A stretch of DNA of 64,000 nt, taken from contig NW_019211457.1 of NCBI RefSeq assembly GCF_002443255.2, positions 12,397,194 to 12,461,193 of the forward strand. Direction: 5' to 3'. This DNA comes from Varroa destructor. Its lineage: Eukaryota; Arthropoda; Arachnida; Mesostigmata; Varroidae. The position numbers and the translations under genes are program-made. Of this stretch, positions 49,025-60,310 are shown in pieces; the first letter of the stretch is position 1; each line of letters starts with the position of its first letter. The notes beneath the pieces were generated by a model. It searched no databases and was not told the DNA's origin. It saw nothing but the letters and a program-made list of their open reading frames with translations.

Positions 49025-52000
49025 CGTTACCCACTGTTTACAAAGAAAAGATGCCTGCTGTAAACGTGGACGCGTACTTGTGATAGACAGTTCTTACGGC
49101 ACTCATATGTGCGCGCCAATATATAGTTATACAATTAAGCTTCTTCTGTCCAGAATCGTTGCGCCTTGTGAAACAAGTTAAGTCACCTGAGCGATAAGTG
49201 CAGCATAAATGTCTACACTTTCAAAGATATTATATAGAATAGAATACTTTCATAATAATAGAAGTTGGCTGGCGTCACTGTGGAAAGAGCGGTTGTCGTC
49301 GTAGGCGTTGGGCAGGCATACACACAAACAGAGAGTAACACGATTACGGTTTGTTTCAAAATCAAAGTGGGCGTACCATGTATCTCTAATTGACACGCTT
49401 GTTTCTATCTATATGTATCTATCGAAACGATAGATAACCGGAAAAAACTGTTCAATAGTCTAAGTAGATAGCCAACAGAGTACAGCTTAGAGTTTATATC
49501 TGACCTAGTCAAGCTGATACAGATGTGATAGGTGGGCGACGCCTGAGGCGTTTAGATGAATTTTTTTTATTGCTGCAAAACGGTGGCGATAATTGCCATA
49601 TAGCCGTCTGATTGATTATTCTATGTTTTGTCGAAGAGATAATGTTCAGCGCCCTGTGACGATCCTCTTACTTTACCCTATAAGTAGCCGAACCGTCAAG
49701 TTGCCATGGCCTAGGTCCGCTGTTACCTATTTTTAACAGAGTCTTTTTAACCTTTGCCTTAAAAACGTCCAATCCTTCCTCATCTGATGCATCACACAAC
49801 TCATCAAATGCAGCTGAAAAGTATCTGCAATATATATATTCGGTGTGCTTATATACAAGTACTACACAGCGTGCGTGTAAATAAAGAAGGCTACCTATTC
49901 GGAGAAGTAGTCCAATATGAGTTAAAACGCTGGTGTTTGATGCTTACCGAATTGATTTACATTGCCAACTATCTGCAGTAGCAAAAAGCTAAAAATTCAC
50001 TGGAGCTTTTTCAAGTAAACCACCTACATAAGCTGTTCGACTTAGAAGGTGGATTTAAAGGTGAAAAATTATTAATAGGAACGAATGAAAGAAGTGCCTT
50101 TATTTGATCTTAGAAAAGTAACGACGGTGACCCTAGGCCAACATATAATCTATCATAAAGGCATCGTCAAATTGCGCTATTCGTCCTCCGCTTTAGAACA
50201 TCTACTACCTCCTAAGGTCGCATGAAGTCATTAAAAGGACAAAAAAAGTGGCCAATGGCCTCTGTGTGATTTTCGGATCCGATCAAAAATTACTCGCGTC
50301 TTGTTCTTTACGACACAGCCAGTATGTTTCATAGTTTATAGATTCAGGCAACAGTATTCTGAATCACAGTCTCAGAACCTTTCCCGCAAAAGAACATCAG
50401 GACTATTGGACCGCTGAAACATAGATAGGCATTCACACCTTAATCGCGGTAGTACTAACCATTCGTCACTGAGTAGCGGGCCGGTATTAGATTTTAAATT
50501 TCCCGGGCTTGGCGTTTCCACAAACCACATCAAGGATAGATGGAGAACTTAACAGTGTTGTTTGATCAATGGAAAAAAGTAAAGTAGTACCTTAAAAAAA
50601 CAAGAATTTTCATAGTGTAGGTTGAAACAATTTTTCCGCTTAATTTCGATGAAAAAGAGAGTAATTGCGTTTAACCTGCTGTAAAATCTATAATAAACGA
50701 AGTTTTAGTTTTATATAAGATAATTATGCTCAAACGTCGTACAGTCCCATTGTGTACTATTTATCATATGCTTTCTTAGGAAGCATACGCCTTGCAAACG
50801 TGTCATCACTGCTGACATTGCGTAAGCTAGCGGTTATCATCTTGCGAGCTTTTTTTGACCTTGGAGTTGATCGAGAGAAAAGCAAGGACTACATTTGCTA
50901 TCTGCTCGTGGAAAGGCCATCGTACGTATGTGAGCAAAACTAGCTATCATGCAGAGCGACACATCTACATAAAACATTTAGTGGAGACAAGGTTACTTGA
51001 GCTAGCTACGTGCTCTGTGGAAATTACTATAGGTTGGACACGAGAGAAATTAGTACCAGGTGATGAATGTTTTTATTGACCTACTACAGAGTAGAGAATG
51101 CCCACGACTGCCGAAACTTATGTTAGAATTCCTTGCAAGGGGGAAAGACTGTCGAACAGATACCTGACACACTGAGAGCAGCGCATGCGGAACTATACGA
51201 TACATATATTCAAAGTTTTTTTTCTTCTATTTTATAAAGTAGTTTAAATCAGTAAGTCATCGGGCATTGATTGTGTCTCTTTTGCGTTAGAAACACACGC
51301 GCTGGTATATAGGGGAGCAAAGTACATGCGGACAACAAAAGGTGTAGTCGACAAAGCGGCGCCGGTCCTTTGGTCCAGAATTTGACCAACAAGTAAAAAG
51401 CCGCTCGATCTGCAAGCCTTTTCCTTTTTGCGTCGCCATTGGGCGTGGAAAAGGGAACAGCTCGTACGAGGTACAAGTTAGCCATCCGGGCAGGCAAAAG
51501 AAAGGGTGCGGCAGTATCTCTCCCAGAAGCTTGATAAATTCATTCATATTTAATGTGCTTACTTTTTGTTTGATTACAACTTAATTTATCAATTTGATGC
51601 TTTGGCGTACTGCAATTTTGTTCTATGAGAGATAACAGTTTCACTCTTGCACCTGTTTCCAATAGATTCAACGACTAGTCGAATGTTGTCACACATATCT
51701 ATCAATAGTACATAAGTAGTTGGGATCTTTTCCCGCAACCGTGGTTGCCATATTTGTTCATGGCAGGGGGCAACTTTTCGTCGTCGGTCTACAATCATCT
51801 CTCCCCTCCCAGTAGCTACTTCGTAGAATTTAGAGCACTGGTATTGTGCTATATATATACTTTCATGTTCATTGTCGACCATTATCGTAAAACTAAGTAT
51901 TTTCACATGAAGATACAATCTTAATCCACAGACAGAAGTATTCCGAATGCCTGATATATTCCACAACTAAAAACGAATTGTTTAGCGGTTTATTTATTAA

Positions 52001-53055
52001 AGCAACGCCGGATTTGCATATGACCTTGACAAAATCGAAGAATAAAATCGGCGTCACAGATTCTTCGCGGCTTCCGGAAAAATTACCCGCCTGTCATGAA
52101 TATGAAATTGTACGCGCCTTTGTTTTGTTCATCCTACCATTGATAACAGAAAATGTAGCAATGGAACCCAATGGAAAAAAGGTGAGGATTCGCCCAAAAC
52201 TATCTATCGTTTGTTGTTGCATGATGGATAATATCACCCAGACACTTCAGTGCCATTATTTCCCTCGTACCGGTTGTCACGGAGAACGGCTTGAGGTCGC
52301 TGGAAAAAGAGTACTGTTCTTCTTATTGACAGTAGATTAGCCATATGCTAATGTTTTGCAGCTTAAATATGGCAAGGCAGTCTTCTCACTCCAGCTTGAC
52401 TCTACATGTATATATATATATATATTAATTTAGAGATAGAATAGAAAAGTTACCTAAGAAGAATGCGCCGAATATATATTAGTCAGGCTTATTGATCAGA
52501 GTTGTTAAGGGACTAATATGTATAAAATGTCTGAGACATTTCGATGAACACTCGAATTTGTTTTGCACTAATCTTTTGTGAACAGATAAGAAACGTTTTC
52601 CTTGAAATTTACCATTTCCTACTTCACCATAATTCTATCTTTCTATTCGGTAAAGTGTAATAAATACATACAGCGTCAGTTTCGAGCTGCTTGTTTATTC
52701 ATTTATGTAAAAATACTATAAATAAAACCGCTGTAGCTAAATAAAGTCGGTTTTCTGTGTATAATTTAAATTTTTGCGTTTTTTGAGGAAATGCAATGTA
52801 AATAAAACTGTAACTGACAGCGGATGGATAGAATTTTGATCTTGAGTCACTGTTACCGTTCAAAGCAGCTTTCTTTCGTCCATTCGCAAGACGGCAGGAA
52901 AAGAAGAGGCTTCAAGACATGAGTCCATGGCAGCTCACGTTCGACGTTACTATGACATTGTGGCATACAGCGTTTTTCAAATGAATACCATGAAAGCGTA
53001 ACTGGAATAAAGACACCAGCGCCGCCTGGTGCACTGACAGTTTTTTAGAAGGGAC

Positions 53056-53363
53056 TTACACAATAATTGGAATTAAAATTAGTAGGGGTCGCAACGCTAC
53101 CACGTCAAAACGTAGCAGCAACAGTATCATCGAAGTGTCCACTGAAAGCGATATTCTCCTTCTTTTCTTTTGCTGAGTCGCCAGCAGTGCGCTAAGCAGG
53201 CACGAAAATTCTTTGGCCACTTCAGAATCCTTGAGACTTTCGTTTTTTCGCTCCCGTCCCAGATCCCCATCACTTTCGTGCTGTCTGTCGACAATGCCTT
53301 TGTACACCGGACCTTTGTATTGTTTGAAGTTTTCAGCAGCCGCAGCAGCTTGCACTAAGCGCT
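53056..53363 (-). CDS. Candidate - strand exon, charged helical protein
   Basis: The acceptor is CATCACTCTAG. The frame runs about 100 codons to TAA at 53056. The first part is Ala-rich and charged (RLVQAAAAAENFKQYKGPVY, then DRQHESDGDLGRERKNESLK) and looks coding; the end turns hydrophobic (MILLLLRFDVV). It starts in phase 1, the phase in which the candidate exon at 56266-56171 ends. The family is unknown. Confidence 0.4.
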
Positions 53364-55238
53364 CTAGAGTGATGTGTCTTCATCAGCATATCATATATCT
53401 AGTTTGTTTACCTTTGATGTGTTGCACGTGTCTTGTGTCTTCCAAGAATAATTCATGTAAAAAATTAGTATTTTACGTACACAGCTGTATATAGGAGACA
53501 CAAGAGCATACCTACCTGTAACTTTGATGCTCAGGCAACCTTCGATGATCGTCTCAACTTTGCCATACTGGCTATTTGTATATGAGCGTGCGCGAAAAAA
53601 AAAAACATTGGAGTGGCATTCGTTTTATATTGCAGTATTCAGATGAACGACCGAAATACAAAATCGTCCAAGTTGTCAATTGGCTTTCTAGTCGCAGCTT
53701 TGCTTTACGAAGCCTTTCTTCGCGATTCTATGAACTTTTCTATCTGAAATCCCCCCACTAACCTATAGGTTGTTGCTTGAGCGTATGTCTGCGTATGATC
53801 CGAAGCAACAAATGCGTAATGTACAAATATAACGTACGTCATGGACTGAAGTGAGACCTTCAACGAGCCACATCAGAGATGAATTGATTTCTGATTACCA
53901 TCGTAGTTTACTTTGCCTTTTCCTATGGTTGCGATATTTCCAAGTAAATCCTTTTTTCAGTGTGTTAGGGTTGTTCAGATATAATCGGGCAACAAAACAA
54001 GAGCGAAACTGAGCGTCACTTCATTTTGGAACAGAGTTGACTGGATACGTATCGCTATTCTGTGTCATCAGCTACCTTTCATACTAGACAAATGTGTGAG
54101 TAAAGTAGGTCTGTTAAGCGAAGGAAGTAGACATGCAGCACAATTCTAAACAACAAACGTACATGATGAAAGCACAGAATCGAAATATGTGTCCGTCTCA
54201 GACGTTTTTCTAAATTGTCCACCACGTATAATCGTCTATGTATCGCAATGTTTGATGCGAGTAAAAAACTTCATGCTATTCCCGGTGGGAATACCGGAAA
54301 ATTGCCTAGCAGTCAGCCTACTACTTGGCTATATGCCCTCGTAAGAATATGCGCATCAACGACTATACCTACTACTTGACTAAAATATTTGGATTGAACT
54401 AACTAACTTGTTGAAGGAACTTTAAAGTTAGATTGCTATATAACGAACCAATAGGTACGCGTTTAGTTCCCATATCTGTGGCAGTTGGTCTAATTGGTTA
54501 AACGAGGTGCAGACTTTCGGGGCTATTGGGTCTCCATTAGAGCGTGAGATTGCAGCGGGTTACAGATTAACGCTAGAATAAATATATTTCTCTTCGATTC
54601 TATTGTAGAACTCTCAACTTTAGCACAAATTTGACTGCCCCTTTGTTTATCTATAAAAAATATATTCACAGTGACTGTATATATGTAAACACGTATAATA
54701 AGTAGAATGTGGGATTAGAAATATCTATCCTCACTGCAAGTTCAAAGATATGCCCAACCGTCGGGCAAAATAGAGTATTTAATCAAGTAACACTTCCCGA
54801 CAGAAAATTTTCCAGCCCCAAACAGCATAATCCACTGCATATATGTAAATAATGTAGTTTAGGTTCGGTATGTTTTTTTTAGATGTTTCATTTAGATAAC
54901 GTTGTCGGACAGTTGCATTTCGGATACTTCAAATTTAATTTCTAAACTATTATTAGGTTACTTCACTTTAGGTTGTGCCTAGCCTTTTATTGTTGTTAAG
55001 GCAGGCAGATGAAGAAATACAAAAAAATTTTCTAGGCAGTGATTCAATGGGTGAGGCACTTTGTGCTTAAGTCAGGTTTCAACGTCCGTCATTTTCGTAC
55101 TGGAATTCCATATATCTTATGTTTTTAAATTCCGATCTGCAAGTTTCAGATTGTGACCGTTGAATCGGACCCCAGCTACAATTCACATGAAACAAAGGTT
55201 GGAGAATTCAGACATCGGCACCTACTACTCCTAAATTA

Positions 55239-55455
55239 TTATAGCTGCCCATCATCTAAGCGATCTATACGGAATCTAGACAGTTTTAATTTGTGCAAAA
55301 TATTAACTGAAAATATAATAACAATAACCATAATTATTAAGGAGAACAATTCTTTGATATGCAAACAAACAAGAAACAACTTTCTGGGTTCTTCCTCGGA
55401 AATGTTCAGATAGTTCGGGTTCCCATGGATGTTAGTCCACTGTTCGGTGTGAAAC
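55239..55455 (-). CDS. Candidate - strand terminal coding piece with a membrane helix
   Basis: An open frame reads FHTEQWTNIHGNPNYLNISE, then a likely helix (FSLIIMVIVIIFSVNIL) and a basic end before TAA at 55239. A second frame over the same DNA (55406-55624) is also open. Splice phases do not fit the neighbouring candidates, so this may be a relic of an old gene or element. Confidence 0.2.
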
Positions 55456-56170
55456 CTCCACCAATGAGGGAAATGGGGGCCGTCAGTAACCACAGCCGGA
55501 ACCGGTTCTCACGTAGTGTAATCCTATATAATGTACTCAAATCAGTTGTCAATGTCTCCAAAGGCATCGTCCTCACGAGAATATGAGAGACAGCCTCAAA
55601 TACAGAAGACCGCATCATCACCAATTGGTAATCACTAAGGCAACTTCTCGAATCGATTTTAGTTGCGTCGGCAACGCTAAAACCTAACTATTTTTCGGTT
55701 TTTTTTTCTTTCTACAACAAATTGTGTACCTTATCCATAATGTATCCTTTGTTAAAACACGTGTTAAAATGATTTAAACCATCCAGCTGGCCTGAAGCTG
55801 AAGCCATCTAGCTAGAAGTGTCGTACTTAATATCAATCGCACGGCCGAAAACATGCACATTTATATAAACGGCGGGACTTGAACGTTCATAATTCTCTGC
55901 CTTTTGATGTGTTCAGCAAATGCTAATTAAACGCCCAGTATTCGAATCGTGAAACCGTGACTACACCGCTCTTGCCTTTGGGCTGCTCGAGTGATGGAAT
56001 GATTTAAATTATGGAGCTGTTAAGGCGGCCCAGGCATGAAAAGTAAGAAACGTCCAAGTGTTCCGCAAGATATTTCACATCAATGTAACCTGTCCAAGTT
56101 ACGTATTGTTTCGTGTTTAACCACTGATCACATTCAATATACTGAAGCTTCCTTTGTGTCGTCAACTTAC

Positions 56171-56266
56171 CCCGAGCATCGTGAAGACCGGCATAGGTAC
56201 AAGCGAAGATGACACCCCAAAGAATATTCGGGTAAAGAAATGGACCGTTCTTCTTATTGCGATCTT
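56171..56266 (-). CDS. Candidate - strand exon with a membrane-like helix
   Basis: Ends at a strong donor, G|GTAAGT. The 31 full codons read RNKKNGPFLYPNILWGVIFA followed by CTYAGLHDAR. The acceptor (CTGAAAATAG) is weak. Its phase 1 end matches the exon at 53363, giving DARERLVQ across the junction. Unknown family. Confidence 0.35.
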
Positions 56267-57399
56267 CTATTTTCAGACACTTCGCCACACTTACTCAGTT
56301 AGAATGATATACTAGTAAAACTACAGAAGGCAAAAAGCTCCGAAAAGGAAAAACAACGCGCTTCGCTGTGCGTGAGTACCTCACTTCGTCCGCCAGACAG
56401 CTGGAACGGTAACACTGAGCTGTTAGTCTTCGGCTATTGTAAATGACGGTATCAAGCCAAGAATCATTTTGGAAATAGGTACGTTGTCTTCATGATGAAC
56501 CTCGCTGTCGTGATAATGAATTCGCACGATCTCACTAGTAGTAGCACCCTCATACACATCGAAACCCAGCCGAAAAGAATAAGGCTGGCTAGTACTAGCT
56601 GATCCACTTTGCAGTTATATAGATGTAAGTAAAAGCGGTAAAGCAGCGACCAAGGAATTAGGATAGAACAGATAATCGAAAAGATAGAAGTATAATGCGG
56701 CTAGAAAGATAACCAGCTATACACACAATGCGTTCCAATATCGTGGGTTCTGTTCTAGTTGTCTATATGCAAGAGAAACAGAGCACTTCCATTAACAACT
56801 CTATAGCTCTTGGCACATTTGTTTTTCGGTCATCAGCTTAATCAAAGTGACCCCTATTCACAACAATCGAAAAGACGATTTTCAAAACTAGGGGAAGGGG
56901 GAGGGGGGAACTAGGGGGTTAAGTCACTACTTCAGAGCATCTGTCCATAGGTTGTGCACTGCTGGGTTGTATTATGAGCTGAATCGCTTGTTCAATTCGA
57001 AGTTAGAGTTGAATGCTTGAGTAACTTTTGCTGACTGTTTACGGTTTGCGCGGTTGATGGCTTACAAAATACGAGGGCGAAAGTGTCGACGTTATTTCAT
57101 GCGTGCAAAGGGAAAGGGCGTGACCGTCTTTCACTTGCCGAAGGTACCGTTGACTACAAACCGCAGATTTCTAACAGCTCATTCTAATAGCTTAGCTCCA
57201 GAATCGAGGTGCTGAATTTCTCTTATCTAGTTGCACGCTTGTTTTGTCCTGGCCAGCGTCCTTGTCGATGCTTTTGTTTCCTTATTAAACAAGAAATTCA
57301 AAAGCTACAATACGATGTTAGAAATTCGGTAAGTGAAATTTTCTATAGCACTCTAGACCAACATACTGGTCACCATAATCATAATTATCATCAGAATCA

Positions 57400-58060
57400 T
57401 TGTTTGGAGCCAACAAGGGGAGCTGCGTTGGCAGCGAGCTTCTCAGCGGTTGTATGCGGCGCGTGTAAAACTCTGAATCTGTGCCGGTCGGCCAATATGC
57501 CAACAGGTTTAGAACTGACGGAACGGGAACAAACAAGGCCAAAAAGAAAGGTATTGTTATTTCTCAACTTCTGGTTGTGGCTAAAATCAGCGGTACCACC
57601 TCAACATCGAGAGACAGATCCGTGGGGGCAAACCGATTGTCGCTGCTATTAGACAGTCGTAAGCGATCGAATCTCTTGGGATCAGCCCAAACGAAAAGAC
57701 TCGGAAAGGCGCACGCACACAGGCGAGCGTCGTGTTATAGTGGCGGCGTAAATGCGCGCAGGCAGTCGTAGCGGAAACAGACTTTGTCTTCTGTTGCGCT
57801 GCTGTCATTTTATGTGTGCGTATGACTAAAAATGCGCGAATACGATCTGGCGTTCAGAGAATTTTTCTGCGCGAGCGCTTTTTTTTGCTCTGGACGTTTC
57901 ACTGGCTGAATAGTTGCTTTTTCTTCTTTCTGTGAAGATGAATTTGCCACTATCTTTGGCCAACGATTTGGCCGCAATAGGTGTGAAGGACAAAGCTAGG
58001 AGGTACAATCGCAGCATAAGCAGCCGGACAAAATTATGGTGTAGTGTTGGACAGATCGTG
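57400..58060. promoter_or_regulatory. CpG-rich patch, possible promoter
   Basis: GC- and CpG-rich against AT-rich flanks, with many overlapping open frames on both strands. It would be a sensible promoter for the candidate first exon at 57497. Confidence 0.25.
57497..57550 (+). CDS. Candidate first coding exon, + strand
   Basis: An ATG with A at -3 opens 18 codons (MPTGLELTEREQTRPKRK) up to donor AAG|GTATTG, phase 0. The candidate last exon at 63099 also starts in phase 0; joining them would give a small basic protein of about 61 aa. The pairing is speculative. Confidence 0.25.
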
Positions 58061-58195
58061 GCCGACCAAAATCTAAGTTGAGTGGAAATTTACTAAATGC
58101 TTTTGGAAGGTCTTATCGAGCATCGCATATCACTTTTTAGGTTTCAAGTGTATGTTTACTTGGAAAATTACGTGGCTTTTATCCACTGTCAGTAG

Positions 58196-58426
58196 ATGAA
58201 AAGTATTATCAATGATTTCTCAGATTCTTATGTACATACTTATCTCGCTAAATACCACAAAAGTTACTCACCAATGATATATAATGTAATAAAATTAAAT
58301 TCGAAAGACATCGTTACTATAAATAATGCAGTAAAAAGCAACGATTTAAATGATACAGTGTGTAAAAATTCACGTAAATTTATTAAAAAAGGCACATTTA
58401 AAGAAAACATTGAAAACTATACGTAG
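58196..58426 (+). CDS. AT-rich 76-codon ORF, unknown
   Basis: ATG to TAG in very AT-rich DNA, where a stop-free run this long is unlikely by chance. The product is Lys/Asn/Ile-rich (starts MKSIINDFSDSYVHTYLAKY). It has no splice sites of note and a composition unlike the host exons in this window. Possible origins are an old element or a transferred gene fragment; nothing is recognised. Confidence 0.25.
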   Translation: MKSIINDFSDSYVHTYLAKYHKSYSPMIYNVIKLNSKDIVTINNAVKSNDLNDTVCKNSRKFIKKGTFKENIENYT

Positions 58427-58959
58427 ATTCAATGAGGCACGTTTGTAGAGGATGAAAATTCTTCACCGAATAATATCGAACTTCAAGGCTAAAGTGAAAT
58501 GTACATATTTCGATCGATTTTTCTGGATGAGCTTGTCTATAGGAATCGTTCTTGCCGGGTAAATGACTTCTTTAATCTGATATATAATAGGGGCATATAT
58601 GGATTCCTATTAATCATCCTCTTCGTGTCAAGCAATCTCATCGTAACTGACTTCTTCGGTTCTAGCGAAGGCAAATAATGGTCAGTTTAGAATGGCTTAA
58701 ATCTCGTCTTAGACTTCTGCCTTTTTCGTTACTCGTAATAGTTCTGTGTAAAAACTTTATCACTGCAGCTGCGGTACAGTAATGCTAGGCTAGAGTGCTC
58801 GTCGTTGATTTTATGAAGTACCTAGGCTCTTAATTTTTGAGCCAATCTTATAGAAACATGTTGTTTTCTTTTTATACAGACAGTTTAAGTAATCTAGTTT
58901 ACGTACGATTAGTAGCACCGGAGCGTAACGCTTATCCTAGATGTGTCAACTCTGAGGCT

Positions 58960-60310
58960 TAGCCCCGTTGGTTAAGTCCGTCAAGACCAGAAACTCATCA
59001 GTTCCCAATTCTTCTTTCAAGGTTTACCCTGAATGAGGTCAGATCTTCGTGCAGCGGTTCTATAAGCTGACAGTGGGAATCGATTTTTCCCTTGAAGATC
59101 TCCTTTGCTAGAGTCTCACTCGCCCTCAACAATCTAATTTCATGAGGAATGTAAACTTTTCATTCTGTTTCCCAAAGACGATTTCATTTCTTTGGTTATC
59201 TTTTTCTAGTGTCGGTATGCGTCGCCAGTGTACGATAGGCCCTATCTATTTCTGGCCCGCAATGGAGAGAACACAGATGACCGATCGGACTTCGCATAAT
59301 TTGTAAAGATGGCCTTGAAACGCTTCATGACTCGTCAGGACTTCTGTAGATAGTAACTGTGTTCTATGTTAGGGTTGATGTCTCTTGCTATTGCTCTCGA
59401 AATAAAATTAAGTATTACCTTCTATTCTTCTTGCCAAATTCTCAAGACCTGACCCTTTGCGTCTTCCGTCGGACGGTTACAGAACATGCGCCTTTCTTCA
59501 GCTCTCAGGTCCTGGAAAATGAATTAAGCCTGTGTTTGTGTTTACCGTGCGGTAGGTTTGGAAAACCTTAAACACAACGATTTGCTAGGCGCTTTCAATT
59601 AGCTTCTTGAATGCGACCCCAAAGATTTAGGCAATGTCCAGACAGGTGTCCTGACGAATGCAATTTATCCTCTTCTTTCTTCCCTGTAGGCCATGGATAT
59701 TTGGCAGTACTCCAGCAATTTTCATGAAAAATCTGGTTGCTATTGTAATGGCTTACTTGATGTGATCCTTTCGTTAAACATGTGAGCACTGTGCGTTATG
59801 AGAGGGTACTAAATTATTTTAATATTTAGGAGATTTTAAGAAGGAGATCTTTTGCTTTAGTCGAGCTCACCCCTAAACTTTTCAGTTTTTTGGGAACTTT
59901 GCCGTTACTGTCAATACGGATCTATTTTCCGGAAGCTATACTGACTTTTAAACAAACAACCCCTTTCTTCGGCAAAGTTCTTAACCTTCTGCTATAACGT
60001 CGATCTTTTTCGCTAGCGTCTTTAGCAGACACAAAGGTCTGTAGGAGCCTTTCCTCTTAGACCTAAAGATAACCATATGATTTTCCATTCTGATGGGATT
60101 CGGCCTAAGCTGAGAATCTGCGTGGCAACTAGCGATTGTGCAAGGGAAGTCCTTAAGAAGAGTCCTTGTAACTGCGAATAAGGTCGCGTCCGGGCCCGGC
60201 ATTTTACTTAACACGCTCGTTCGCCTTCAATACCTTTTCCCTCGTAATAAGTGATCTCTTTTTCAGGGTTCGGGCAACCACCTTAGCACCCCCTACCCTT
60301 TCTTTTCTTC
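58960..60310 (-). mobile_element. Decayed non-LTR retrotransposon (LINE) with reverse transcriptase remnant
   Basis: On the - strand 60214-59981 reads KMPGPDATLFAVTRTLL and, further on, GSYRPLCLLKTLAKKIDVIA. These match the start of the LINE reverse transcriptase domain (the PGPDG and SYRPI-LL motifs). Just downstream, across a stop or frameshift, SQYSFRK corresponds to the QFGFR motif. Stops and frame changes follow, so it is inactive. Outer limits are guesses; the endonuclease and 3' end were not identified. Confidence 0.65.

Larger units (their letters stand above)
47700..53055. other. AT-rich spacer
   Basis: Contains (TA)n at 48978-49024 and ORFs up to 125 codons (51589-51966 on -, 51978-52340 on +) that are within chance expectation and have no splice support. 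One candidate exon is listed separately at 48807. Confidence 0.45.

Noticed and set aside
51249..51547. Two overlapping - strand ORFs
   Set aside because: Both frames are open and plausible, so neither can be chosen; no splice sites or family.
51589..51966. 125-codon - strand ORF
   Set aside because: A few ORFs of this length are expected by chance in 64 kb of this composition.
54481..54570. tRNA-like A-box near 54485
   Set aside because: No acceptable B-box or stem follows.
57826..58017. - strand ORF starting MLRLYLLALSFTPIAA, signal-peptide-like
   Set aside because: Weak start context, low-complexity remainder, CpG-rich region with many open frames.
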